Source: Branchipolynoe longqiensis
Lineage: Eukaryota > Annelida > Polychaeta > Phyllodocida > Polynoidae
DNA length: 64,000 nucleotides
Reading direction: 5' to 3'
Assembly: GCA_030323885.1 (NCBI GenBank)
Contig: CM059193.1
Location: forward strand, 52,046,749 to 52,110,748
Under the pieces are notes generated by a model. The model had not been told where the DNA came from. It was given only the letters and a program-made list of their open reading frames with translations, and did not search any database. Shown piece after piece: positions 19,410 through 30,823 of this stretch (its first letter is position 1; each line of letters starts with the position of its first letter). Position numbers and translations under genes: made by a program.

Positions 19410-22284
19410 ATACTGATGCACTTATTAAGTATCTGTTCCCACACAGAAGGGAATACTGAGTCAATTTAATAAAAAACCTGTTGCTGCAGAAGCCTATGTT
19501 ATCAGAGTTTTGGTGCGCTTGCCAACGTGGTTTTGCACCTGAACTCTTCAATGTACAGATGAATACGTGAATAGATGCATCGATGAATAGATGCACATAC
19601 GTATTGTTGTATGGATGTGTGACTGGATGTTTTAGGGGTCTGAATGTATAGATGTATGGATGTGTGGACGTTTGGCTGCATGGTATGTATGTGTATATGT
19701 GCGAATGTATGGCTGTGTATGTATATTGGTCATTCTCTTAAATTGGGCAGTAAAAGCTATTTCACTCTTTGATATTGATCTCCTACAAATTGAGCAATAC
19801 GTTAATATCAGTTGTGGAAATAATGTGCATCCAGAACATCATTTGAACATACACAACATATCAACAAGATTTATTGATCATAGTTAAGCAAATGAGAGTA
19901 TGTCATACAAGGAAAAGAGGTAACAAAAGAAGTTGACAAAGAGGATAAATGCAATGCATCAATGTGTACATTTTCACATTGTCACTTTAGCACAAAATCA
20001 CCCGAGCATAGTGTTGATGCATTTTGTGGGAAATATGTAGTATTGCTAACATATTTAACAGACAAAGGCAACAATAACTATTTGACTTGCTACAAAAATA
20101 AAAGAAAGAATTAATTATCACTATAGTAATGTGGAAACCAAATATGTGGTGCCCAGTAAATATGTGGTTCCCAGTGTCAGAGAACGAACGACCCATGTAT
20201 GTATGGATGTGAGAATATACGGCTCGATGTATGTATGTAAGCATTTATGCATGGATGTGTAGATTTCGATTTGTGTAGATCTGCATGGATGAATGGATAT
20301 TTTGATGCTATATGTATAAATGTGTGTATGCATATATATACATATAATATATGTATATGAAGTGGGCAGGACTATAATCGAGCTGTGGCCAGTGCGGGCT
20401 TGGGTTGAGCGATCCGCATATGGAAATGTGGGCTGCTTGCCATGATGAACCTGCATTGGCAATCAAATGCGGGGAAGGGTTCGCTGCTGTAACTCGTTGA
20501 TAGGAGATGCACCGCGGCATCCTAGCAATGTAGAAGGTTTGAGCTGTCGGTCCTGGACCCATCAGACGTGTTTCATTAGCGCTCTGATGTCTCAGATGAT
20601 AATCTGGCTTTAAATACAGTAATTGGAAATCTCTTGACTATAAACGAAATGGAGGTGAAGTATTTATTCATATTGTAAAATATTCCGACTTTTTAGGTTT
20701 GGTTCATAAATAAATAATAGTTAAAATAAATTCTAAAATATCTCCTTTTCATGAAACTCATATATGTGAAGCATTAAGAAAACGGTTTTAATCACATTTA
20801 AATCATCCAGTTATTTCTATAATTAATATCAGATTGTTCTAAGGTACTACATCAAATATAACCACTGGAGATAAGAACTCTTGAAAATTATTACTGTATT
20901 GGTACATTTACATGTATTACTGAATTGAAGTCTGTTGGTATTATATATTGTATAAAGGGAGTTAAATGCTGAAACTAAGGACAGCATATACAGTTGCTGC
21001 AAACTGTGGTTTCTTTACCCAGACAAATAGTCTGTGAAGAATGCCACAGAATGGGTACAATAATTAAGTTAAGAAACTGAGTTCTGTGTGCCTGTTATGG
21101 TATGATTTACAAATGCTAGTATCTGAGAGAGTGTTAGCACACATGTGACAATGCATGGGGGCTGTGTGTGTCTGAGTGTTTGGAGGACAGCCAAATCCAG
21201 GTGTCAGGCTGGAGGTGGGAGCTGGAGTGTGTGTGTGTGGTGAGTCCTCCCTGCCCCACCAGGTGGCAGTTTGCTGAACTAAAGATGATGCAATATGTAA
21301 TTCTCAAAGTAAGGCATGTAGAAACTCCTACTATTTTGGAGTAGTCCCTATCTAAGGGACTGGTGACCACTGGTGTTATGTAAAGATAAATAGGGTTGAT
21401 GCTCCAATGTAAGTGTGGTTGGTGAACTTGATGGAAAAATATTTTGCTGGCTTGGGGTGGGTGGGTTGGCCCCCCACCCCTTTACCAGGCGGGGAAGGGG
21501 CTGGTGGAAGTGGTGGGGGTCCACCCACTCCAACCCTGCCTCCCCCCACCAATGACTGGAGGAGTTCAGCCAATGAAATGTCATGTTACTGTCTCTGACT
21601 GAGGAGACTCCCAGCAACTGTGTACCTGTATTTTGAATGTGTTCCATCTGAATAAAAGAGCTGGGCAGGGGGTGTGGCAGGGACAGTGACTTGCTATCTG
21701 GACTGCACTTCGTCCACACCTCTCTCTATCTCCTCTCCGCTGGCCTTGTTCCTGCTGATATGTCGGCATTTCTCTTTCTACTCTTACTCTGTCCATGTCT
21801 ATGGGTCGCTGGTTGGTCACCATAGAGCAAATAGGCATGGTCCTTTGACTCAACTCTCCTCATTTCTCTTTCCTAGACTCTACCCTTTCTATTTCTCCCA
21901 GGCATACTTCTCCCCCTGACCAGGGGAGTTGTGTTCTTGGGTGGGGCCATGTACCTTTACGCTTCTCTCGCCTTGTTCTCATTGCTATAACCACCGCTGC
22001 ACGCATCTTTACCCGCCCTTTCTCGAGACCCCTGCTGCTGTCTGCTGGATACAAGTGCTCAACTACCCCTGGACCGAAGAGATTTGGTGCCGCCCAAACG
22101 CTTCCCCATTACAACGTTGTAAATATGTCCCCAGCTTCTACAACCGCGCCTACTGAAGATTAATCTTCAACCAAAGATTGGGCCAATTTATCGGAGCCTC
22201 TCTATAATGTTGCAGTTCTGCAACCAGTAACCATTGTAAGGTTACAAACCACCCCAAGCAAGCAAGCATGTGGCAGGGAGATGA
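19410..22284. other. X-repeat end, microsatellites and unassigned sequence
   Basis: After the X end (to about 19525) there is an imperfect (GTAT/GGAT)n tract to about 19740 and another at 20195-20345. The stretch 21131-21850 begins TGTTAGCACACATG, contains AATAAAAG near 21653 and pyrimidine-rich sequence. It could be a solitary LTR, but no second copy is present to confirm it. Open frames here look spurious. Confidence 0.4.
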
Positions 22285-22293
22285 CCTGGAGAC

Positions 22294-24067
22294 ATCACTT
22301 CTGCCTGCTGCTTAGAATGCATGCTGAACCGGAGCTGACCCTGGATGGGGATCCCATTAAAGTCGTTGAGAAAACCAAATTTCTGGGCCTCATTCTCGAC
22401 GCAAAACTGTCTTTCGTGCCACATATAAAGTACCTGAAAACAAGATGCCTGAAAGCGCTAGATATTCTGAGGGTGCTGTCCAGCTCAGAGTGGGGAGTGG
22501 ACAGAGATGTTCTGCTCTCCGTGTACAGAACCTTGGTTCGGTCACCAGTGGATTACGGCGGCATAGTATACGGTTCCGCAAGGAAATCATAAATTGGGTT
22601 GCTAGACACGCTCCACCACCGGGGACTGCGCCTGGCCCTTGGGGCCTTTTGCACCTCACCGGTCCAGAGCCTCTACATCGAAGCCAATGAACCATCACTT
22701 AACAACAGGAGAATCAAACTGGCCATGCAATATGTAGTCAAGATAAAAACTAATGCATTGAATCCTGCACACAATTGTCTATTCGATCAACATGACGAAT
22801 CCAGGTATGAAGCCAGACCGAATTACATCCGGCTACTGAGGCTCCGAAGGAAACCTCATTTGAAGGCCTTGGGCTTGGACTTGGACGTGTTGGAGGATCC
22901 CAAAGTCCCAGAACATCCCCCGTGGTCATTGAGGAAGCCATCCGACTCACGGAACTGAGGAAGTCTGGGACACATCCACTCGAGTACTAAGGACTGCATG
23001 CAGAGATTCAAGGCCAGTTTGCAGACCACCTCTCCATATAACTGATGGTTTGAAAGACCAAAGCCGAGTAGCTGCTGTGGCAGTCTTCCGACGGGAAATA
23101 TTTGGTGTATGCTTGCCCGATCAGAGCTCGATTTCCACTGCAGAAGCCCGAGCACTCCTTCTCGTGTTGGAGTGTATCGAGGTATCCAACCACACTAACT
23201 ATGTTATATACAGTGATTCTCTTGCCTCCTGGCTGTTGCTAGACTGAAAACGAATCACCCTATTCTAGCAACGGTCATTTAAAAAATTAACCAACTGACA
23301 ACGGATGGGTCTGACATCCACCTGTGCTGGGTGCCTGGCCATGCCGGCATACAAGGAAATGAACGAGCTGATCGGGCTGCGAAGAAGGCCCTGAACTGTG
23401 ATATTGAACAGTGTCTGATCCCTCACTCTGATCTGAAACCACTAATAGCCACCCACATAAAATCCAAATGGCAACATGAGTGGGGTGAAACATTAATAAA
23501 CTTAAAGAAATTGAACCATCTGTGGGAAAACCACCACAGACTCATGCGGGAGGTCGGCAGGACCAAGTGGTCCTTAGCCACTGCCGTCTTGGCCACTCGT
23601 GGCTTACACACGCTTTTCTGCTCAAGGGGGAACCTCCCCCTGAATGTATTAGGTGTCAGTCCCCGCTGACACTCAGACACATTTGACTAAGTTGCGTTGA
23701 TTTTGTGACCCTGCGCCAACAATTCTACACTGCAGACAGTATGCATGACCTTTTTACGAAAGTAAAACAGGAAAACATTTTAGCCTTTTTGAGGGCAGCT
23801 GGACTGTACCACCTCATATAGTTTACTAAATAAATTCTATCAATTATTAATAAAAACTATTCTTTTTCTATGGTTATTTATTTCCCTTGATCACAAATAT
23901 ATGATTGTGAGCTTTCTAATTTAATGAGTGTCTATTGGCACATAATTGATTGCCTGCTTTTACGTGTAAAAGCGATGGTTTGAACAAAAAACAAACATTT
24001 CTCGATGTGAATATGGCCTATGCTGCCGACAAGGCGTAAAGCAACCACCAATCAATCAATCAATCAA
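22294..24067 (+). mobile_element. I/Nimb-like LINE copy 1, 5'-truncated, 9-bp TSD
   Basis: The copy is flanked by CCTGGAGAC at 22285-22293 and 24068-24076 and ends in (ATCA)n. It matches 61535-63304 of the near-full-length copy 3 throughout. Its 5' end falls in the RT thumb region, consistent with incomplete reverse transcription. Confidence 0.9.
22320..23775 (+). pseudogene. LINE ORF2 C-terminal half: RT thumb and RNase H
   Basis: Open pieces 22281-22592, 22599-22958, 23050-23247 and 23331-23669 carry the RT thumb (LTLDGDPIKVVEKTKFLGLI) and then RNase H. The RNase H blocks are AEARALLLVLECIEV, YSDSLASW and CWVPGHAGIQGNERADRAAK. A zinc-like end NLPLNVLGVSPR follows in a shifted frame. Stops and frameshifts make it inactive. 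Confidence 0.85.
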
Positions 24068-24076
24068 CCTGGAGAC

Positions 24077-24905
24077 TGCACAGCAGGAGGAGCCAGCCAG
24101 CCCTCCCTACTAGACTTTACCACACTTAATTTCTGTTTGGTTACTATTTCTTGGAACTGATATAGTAAGCAGATATAATAAGCAGATATAGTAAGTAGAT
24201 GTAGGCAGCAGATATAGTAAGCAGATCATCGCTTGAGTAATATCATACATTAGTGCTTTCCGGCCTCCAGACCCAGAAGTTAGGGTTCTATTTCCTATAA
24301 AGATATTAGGGTGTAAAATACTGCTAGTTAATAATATGATTGACATTGGAAGAGATTAGATGGTGTTTGGTAGGAACAGAAATAAAGCTATGAGCTCTTA
24401 AAATGTGCTTGAGACGTTCCTTGCATTCCTTACCCTTTACAAACAGGTCCCTTATTACACTAACCGTCATGGTTCAACCCCCTAATGATGGTTCATTATT
24501 ATCTGTATTACTAATGGCCTTCTGCACAGACGAGCGAGTAATGTAGACATTACAGTACGTAGTCTGACCCTCTCCTCGGGGCTAGTAACCACCTTCTTAA
24601 TACACACCATAACAATAATCAGTAATATCTCTGGTGTTTATATGTGACAGTGGCGGCGGAGTACAGCGTCAACCTTAGCAATGGAAGAGTAGGAGTAATG
24701 GTAATTAATACACAAATGATATGCGGGGGTAGAGCCCGTGAACATGTACATAGGCTGTCGGCACTCGGACGGGATTATATTAATGTCAACGCGAAATGGC
24801 TGCGAGAAGGAGAGGAGACAGTGGCGGCTAGCAGCAGGAGGTAGGAATCTATGGTATATTAATAGAATGATAGGAGTAGAACAGTTAAATATATATACAC
24901 ATATA
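24077..24905. other. No gene recognised
   Basis: The stretch holds a short GCAGATATAGTAAGCAGATA-like repeat (24165-24230) and otherwise plain AT-rich sequence. The small open frames on both strands do not look coding. Confidence 0.5.
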
Positions 24906-26184
24906 CAGGTAGGGGCCACGACTTGGATTTCAAAACGTTTTGAGAAAGCAAGACGTTTTGAAAAACCAAGACAGTTTACATATAGAAACAAATAGGGACG
25001 AGCTGTCACAGTCTGCAAGTACTTTAATATTGAGGATGGAACCTAACAAAATATATCATTAGAATGGGTGTAAGTAGCTATTCAAAGTCTCTATGAAGAA
25101 AATGCTCCTGTGTATAGTATGTTCATAATATTCAATTAAAACTACATTAAAATAAACAGATAATCTTATTTTGCCTATAACATTGTGATGCTTGTATGCT
25201 GGAATTAGTCATTTGTACTGGTGAACTACCATGGTCTATTTAAAAAAGTACTTTTCTTAGAATCAAAATGCTGAACATAGTTAATGAGAAATATCCAAGA
25301 ACATGAACAAATCATGATGTGTGGCATCATATAAGCCATTCCTCTAATGTACATACAGGCAGATGGGTTGTTGTTTTTGCAGTCTACACAAGGATGGAGG
25401 TGGGTGTGGGTGTGGGTGTCGGTGTGGGTGCACAGTGGGATTTATCTCTGTGTGGTATATCCACCACACAGTATATGTGTATGTGCATATACACACAGAC
25501 ATATATATATGCACACAGATATATATATATGCATAATTATATACATATACATGCATATATGTGCATATATACTCTTATATATGTGCATATATGTATATAT
25601 ATGTATATATGCACCTGTATACGTGTATATATGCATATATACATATATGCACATATATATGTGTAGATGTGCATATATATGTGTATTTATGCGCATATAT
25701 ACACATATATTCGCATATATATATAACCATATATATATATGGATATAACGGTATGTTTCTAAGCATATATATGCATAATTATATATAAACACGCATATAT
25801 GTGGATATATGTGCCTATATACGCATATAGGCACATATATAATGTCCAGATATGTTTATATACACATATATATACAAGGATGGCCACTAGAGGTGGGTGT
25901 GGGTGTGGGGGCAAAGTGGGATTTCTATATGTGTGGTATATCCACCACACAGTATATGTGTATGTGCATATACACACCAATATATATGCACACACATATG
26001 AATATATGCATATCTATGCATAATTATATACATATACATACATATATGTGGATATATATATATATATATATTTGTGCTGGTACTGGTAGTACTCCTATCC
26101 TCAAACTTAAAAACAAGGTTTGGCAGCAGTCATGCCTCAATGACCATGACCCACATCCACCCTAAGTTTTTCAGTTAGACAGTT
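24906..26184 (+). mobile_element. MS element copy 1: interspersed repeat with microsatellite core
   Basis: It begins CAGGTAGGGGC and ends TTTTTCAGTTAGACAGTT. Copies at 46230-47342 and from 63335 share the same 5' 400 bp, a GTGGGT array next to GATTTMTCTCTGTGTGGTATAT, a long purine-pyrimidine alternating ATATGTGC-type tract, and the 3' block CTTAAAAACAAGGTTTGGCA. It has no coding capacity. Tyr/Ile/His-rich open frames in the AT tract are artefacts. No TIR or clear target duplication was seen. Confidence 0.8.
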
Positions 26185-27180
26185 GCACATACCTTGGGTA
26201 GGAGTTAGCCCACCTGGGCCCATATGTATGAGCCAATTTTTAACCATACCAGGGTTAAAGGCGGGTCCCGGGTTATCTAACCCCGGTGTAGCAGGAAATC
26301 ACAAACCCTGTAAATCGCAAACCCCCACTTGTGATTTCCTAGGAAATCGCAAACCCCTATGCCATATATGGGCATGGGGGGTTTGCGATTTCCTAGGAAA
26401 TCGCATATCCCCCCTGGAGATTGCAAACCCCCCATTCGGCAGCGGCGGCGATTTGTTTACTTTACGTTCGTCGAATTTAGGGTTAAATTGGTCAAATTTC
26501 ACTTATTTGGCTACCAATTTAACCCTAAATTCGACGCGTTATGTAAGGCTACCGCCGCATTGGCGGCGATATTACTAGTTATATTTTCGAATCGACGAAC
26601 GTAAAGTAAACAAATCGCCGCCGCCGCCAGTATGGAACGCGACGTCGATGCGGCGGCGATTTGTTTACATTACGTTCGGCGATTAATATCGCCGCCAATG
26701 CGGCGGTAGCCTTAATAACGCTTCGAATTTAGGGTTAATTTAATGAAATTTCACGATTTGAGTATATAATTCTGTTAAATATGGTCGCATTGAATAGATT
26801 TGGCCCGAATCTGTCCCAAAACAAAGGGGGGTTTGCGATTTCCAGGGGGGGGTTTGTGATTTCCTAGTAAATCGCAAACCCCGGGGTGTGCAATTTCCAG
26901 GGGTTTGCGATTTACTGCCACACCGGTGTTCCAAATGTGTCACGGGAGATGTATGTGACCAAAGCGCGCCCGAGTTAGCTAACGTTTCAGTTATTTATAG
27001 ATTTGGGAAATCCCTCTGTGCCTGTTTACATTCGTCGATTGGACAATATGAATAACGCTGCCGATATAGCTGCTACATTAATATTGCTTCGAATTTAGGG
27101 TTAATTTAATGAAATTTCACGATTTGAGTATGTAATTCTGTTAAATATGATCGCATTGAATAGATTTGGGCCTAATATAT
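26185..27180. repeat. Y-family MITE-like region with palindromic GC/AT blocks
   Basis: Shared blocks with 29785-29960, 52333-52918 and 56520-57300 include GTTATTTATAGATTTGGG, AATTTAGGGTTAATTTAATG, GAGTATGTAATTCTGTTAAA and GCATTGAATAGATTTGGGCC. Here the region also contains several inverted copies of GGGGTTTGCGATTTCC and a long inverted repeat around 26445-26710 (CGATTTGTTTACTTTACG and its complement). It is probably two nested copies. Confidence 0.6.
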
Positions 27181-27182
27181 AG

Positions 27183-27440
27183 CCGCCTCGGCTAGTCATG
27201 GGCTAGGGCCCTCCCACCCAACCCTCCCACCCAACCCTGCCATGACTAGCATGTTTGCTTGTGCCAAGATGAAAACATTGAAGTATCCATTGTAGTTTAA
27301 AGTCATTTTTATCCTGAATAAGTAGGTAAAGATTGCTGGACCTGGATGTGCTTCCTTCTCCCTAGCCCACGACTTGCCGAGGCTTGTACCTCGGGAAAAC
27401 AAAAGTTATCCATCATCTGTACCCAGGTAAGATTCATATA
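27183..27440. repeat. Relative of the long-TIR MITE at 7499
   Basis: It shares TTGCTTGTGCCAAGA, TTTTTATCCTGAATAAGTAG, GATTGCTGGACC and TACCTCGGGAAAACAA with the MITE at 7499-7807. The left TIR is not complete. Confidence 0.65.
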
Positions 27441-27454
27441 CTATATATATTCAG

Positions 27455-27585
27455 ATATGAAGCTGAGAGACATTAAGACCGACTCATGGACATCACTCTC
27501 ACAGCAGAGAGCTAAATGGGGAGCGGCAGTCAAGTAATGAAAGCAGTCTTTGTCGCATCGCGACCGACAGCATGATGATAATGAT
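27455..27585 (+). pseudogene. Short 3' end of the RTE-like LINE
   Basis: It encodes KLRDIKTDSWTSLSQQRAKW, the last residues of ORF2, then the 3' UTR and an ATGATGATAATG tail. It matches 14166-14300 and 17365-17487. It is severely 5'-truncated. Confidence 0.85.
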
Positions 27586-28253
27586 AGTTCATATATGTGT
27601 GGATGTTTGGATGGATGTCTGACTATATATTGATATACAGATACATAGGTATATATATAGATATATAAAACTATTTATGGATATATATATAATATGTATC
27701 TATGTATATCTTTTCACATATATCCTCTAGTGGAAACATGTTCTATGCGCCGACATAGCCGTGAGAGATATGGTTCGGGCCATCAGAGAGTGTTTCTCCC
27801 ACAAAGCCGTCTGATCTGTTCGGGTAAAATCCATTATCTTAAAATAGCTACAAAGAGAGTTTGTTTCCCCTCCAAGTTGCTGTAAAACAAAATGCCGGGC
27901 ATCATATCATGATGATGCTGTAAAGATCAGGATTTGGGCCACACACACACTGATTGCCAACCTCCTGCTGCTGCTTCTCCTCCTCTTGATCTTCATCCTT
28001 CAAATTTTTACCCGGGAAACAAATAGGATCGTGAGAATATGTGGATACCGCTGAGAGTGCAGGGTGGGGGTGGCGGTGGTGGGGTGGTGGAGGTGGGGGT
28101 TGGGGGGTTGGATGGGCGGGGTGCGAGTGGGTGATGGTGGATGGTTGGGTGGGTGTGGTTGGGTGGCGGTGGGGTGGTTGGGTTGGTGAGGTGTGGTTGG
28201 GTGATGGTGGAGGGTTGGGGGGGGGGCTGTTGGCGATGGGGGGTTGGTTGTTG
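27586..28253. other. Low-complexity sequence
   Basis: AT-rich ATATAGAT tracts run to about 27715, followed by unassigned sequence. A strongly G-rich GTGGGG/GGTGG tract at 28060-28250 is G-quadruplex-prone. Open frames in the G-rich tract are low-complexity artefacts. Confidence 0.6.
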
Positions 28254-28550
28254 GTTATTGGAGTTTTACATCCTAGCAACATCTAAGGTCATATCAGGAT
28301 GGGTACCGACTTACAACAGTGCGCACTCATGACAACTTTATAGTACTGCCCCACTGCCAGACCAGGCCACCAGCACAATGACCTGACATCCCACTCAGTC
28401 ACATTATCCTGACACCTGAGCCAACCAGTCCTTGACCTATCCTAATAATGCCGAGCGCCTGTCTAGGAAACGACAAGTATACATTTTTAATTCATTGGTT
28501 TGACTCGACCAAAACGATAGATGGACGCTCATTCGGCAATTCCGTCTCGT
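28254..28550 (-). repeat. SINE-2 copy, minus strand
   Basis: The conserved tail (TTTTACATCCTAGCAACATC on plus), the central CCCACTCAGTCACATTATCC block and GCCGAGCGCCTGTCTAGG are all present. The tRNA-like head near 28505-28550 is degraded. Confidence 0.8.
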
Positions 28551-28904
28551 CGGTGGGGGTTAGGGGTGGGGGTGGTGGTAGGGGTTTGAGTGAGGGGTGA
28601 TTTGAACACACATAGAGAAAAGAATAACAACAAGTGAATAACGCACTAGAAAACTGGACAAATAATATTACCCAGCCGTGTTAAGCAGTTATTGCGTGAT
28701 ATGGGGGTCTGATGTGCGAATTTCTCGTGGCACAGCAGCCGGACAGTGCATTGCCGGATCCCAACCGACGCAGGCCGAGTTCTGTGGGCCATACCGTGTG
28801 TACGGTAACGTTGGGAGGGTCCCGGCAGACACGACGCGCCCTCTAGCGGCACTTAACTACCAACACCTACCGCACAGGGAGCAGCTCACCCGGGCCGCAA
28901 ACTG

Positions 28905-29401
28905 GCGCCGGTGTGGCGTGCTCAGCCGTGTGATTAGACTCAAACTCAAGGCATTGTCAATGGTCGTGAGTAATTTTCATACAGAAAATACAGAACAAGT
29001 GAAATATCTCTAAAACCACACCACCTATTAACAAATCGCTTGGTACACATATAGAAAACATCTTCACCAAAAAGGTTATATTCAATTTATATGGTTAGGG
29101 TTCTTGATTTCTATTAATCTTTATTAAAACTAATGTTTTGCACTGCGCGTACCATCAAACTCAAGGCATTGTCAATGGTGGTGAGCAATCTTCATACAGA
29201 AAATCCAGGAAAAGTGAAATATCTCTAAAACCACACCACCTAGAAACAAATCGCTTGGTACACATATAGAAAACATCATTACCAAAAACATTATATTAAA
29301 TTTATAAGGTTAGAGACTTACGACCATTGACAATGCCTTGAGTTTGAGTCTATGTACACGGCTGAGCACGGCATATGGCTGAGCATGCCACACCGGTGTT
29401 G
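28905..29401. mobile_element. Foldback element holding inverted 204/215-bp units
   Basis: The arms are roughly 60 bp: GCCGGTGTGGCGTGCTCAGC at the left and its near complement ending GCCACACCGG at the right. Both run on through ACTCAAACTCAAGGCATTGT. Inside are two units about 215 bp apart (GGCATTGTCAATGG at 28950 and 29165) that are the reverse complement of the tandem repeat at 497-1108. It has no genes. Confidence 0.65.
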
Positions 29402-29523
29402 CGGTTTTGGGTCTCCGTGAGTTTACGCTCTTCGCATCGCTTCCGCGCATGTGTCAAAATCGAACGGCATATTAAGCGCATGCGTCAAAATCGAAGCACA
29501 TATCCGCCAGATTCAAACCATTG

Positions 29524-30109
29524 CCTAAAGCCGTGTTTACACGGGCGATTTAAAACGCTTCATATAAAACCAGTTGTCTAGATCGATTCACATTTGGCGT
29601 GTAAATGCGACGCTATGGCCTTTTTAGGGCTGAATCGATTCATATAAATCGGTAGATGTAAACCACCTTGTGAGGTAGTATAGATGAAGCGATACAGCCG
29701 GTTCCCGGGCGGCGATAGTGTAAAATAGCGGTGCTCGCTGGCTACAGGCTCAGCTGTAACTATCGCTGGTGCCCGGCAGTGTTAGGGACCGATTAGGCCG
29801 AAATCTATTGAATGCGATCATATTTAACAGAATTACATACTCAAATAATGAAATTGAATTAAATTAACCCTAAATTCCAAGCGATATTAAGGTAGCCGCT
29901 ACATTGGCGTCGTTATTCATATTGTGAATCGACGAATGTAAACTAAACAAATAGCAGTACTCGCCGGCTACAGGCTCACCACTAAGGCTGCTGGTTCCCG
30001 GCGCCGACACACTTTCAAACTCGGTCCGTGTAAACACGCCACTACATCGCTTCATATAAATCGCTTTGTCTAGATCGTTTTATAATTCCCCGTGTAAACA
30101 TGGCTTAAG
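29524..30109. mobile_element. TIR element with a nested Y-family fragment
   Basis: CTAAAGCCGTGTTTACACGG at the left pairs with CCGTGTAAACATGGCTTAAG at the right, and TCATATAAA…TCTAGATCG blocks continue the arms. The middle (29785-29960) carries Y-family sequence in inverse orientation. The terminus is similar in style to hAT-type MITEs, but I see no convincing 8-bp duplication. Confidence 0.6.
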
Positions 30110-30469
30110 ACAGTTGACTAACACATATTTGGATAATAGATGTGTTCTGCAGTGATCGTTTCATGGTAAATGTAGCTATGTGCCAACACCGCCGATCGCT
30201 GCAAATCGGTTTGGCAACGACGGTAACGCTAGCCCCATTCAGCTGTGCTGAGCTGCTTTGCTTGCTTTTGGTGTGGTTGAGTTAAGTGACACTCATACTG
30301 TCACTATAGTGTCAGTGGCACATCCCGTGTGAAACGTCCTTATGTGCGAATAAGAACACTACCGTAGTGCAGAAAACATCTATTATCTAGAAAATCCACT
30401 GCTGTCGCTGATCGGCTGTAGTGATTACATCCCACTATTCGCACATCAGCTGGACAAATACTGGTCTCC

Positions 30470-30823
30470 TCCCCCTCCCGAGATAGTAAAAATAAGAAAG
30501 AAGTACGCCCCTTCCCCGAGATATATGGAAAATAACTAAAATAATGTAAACCCCCCCCCCAAACCAAGCCAGCTGCTGTGTGAATAGAGGTAGGAAATAA
30601 CCCCCCCCCCCCACAAAAAAAAGAAACCAAGCCATGACAAGATTAATAAAAGTAACCCCCCACTCTCTCAGATACAAATAGAATTATTCAAAATAATCTT
30701 CTCCCCTTCCTAAAAAAAAAAAAAAAACCCTCCCCGAGATATATGAAACAATAATTAAACGAATGTTAACCCCCCCCCCCCCCCCCCCAAAAAAAACAAA
30801 CCCAGCCGCTGTGTGAATAGACT
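30470..30823. repeat. Tandem units with long C homopolymers
   Basis: A unit of CCCGAGATATATG, AATAATGTAA, a run of C and AARCCAGCYGCTGTGTGAATAG occurs at about 30517-30585 and 30733-30822, with a partial one between. C runs reach about 20 bases. Run lengths may be unreliable in the assembly. Confidence 0.6.

Larger units (their letters stand above)
15279..19525 (+). repeat. X-family repeat interrupted by two insertions
   Basis: X sequence is present at 15279-15300, 17497-17557 and 19410-19525. The joined order matches uninterrupted X copies at 1205-1392 and, inverted, 34890-35080. The two interruptions are the RTE-like LINE (15301-17487) and unit D (17558-19397). Confidence 0.7.

Noticed and set aside
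21348..21853. Possible host exon (123 and 90 codons, minus strand)
   Set aside because: No domain, low-complexity Pro/His stretches, and nothing to suggest splice-linked coding. A solitary LTR is at least as likely.
25319..26023. Tyr/Ile/His-rich open frames on both strands
   Set aside because: They are translations of the ATATGTGC microsatellite tract in the MS element and have no protein character.
27902..28286. Pro-rich or Gly/Trp-rich frames
   Set aside because: They are translations of a G-rich low-complexity tract.
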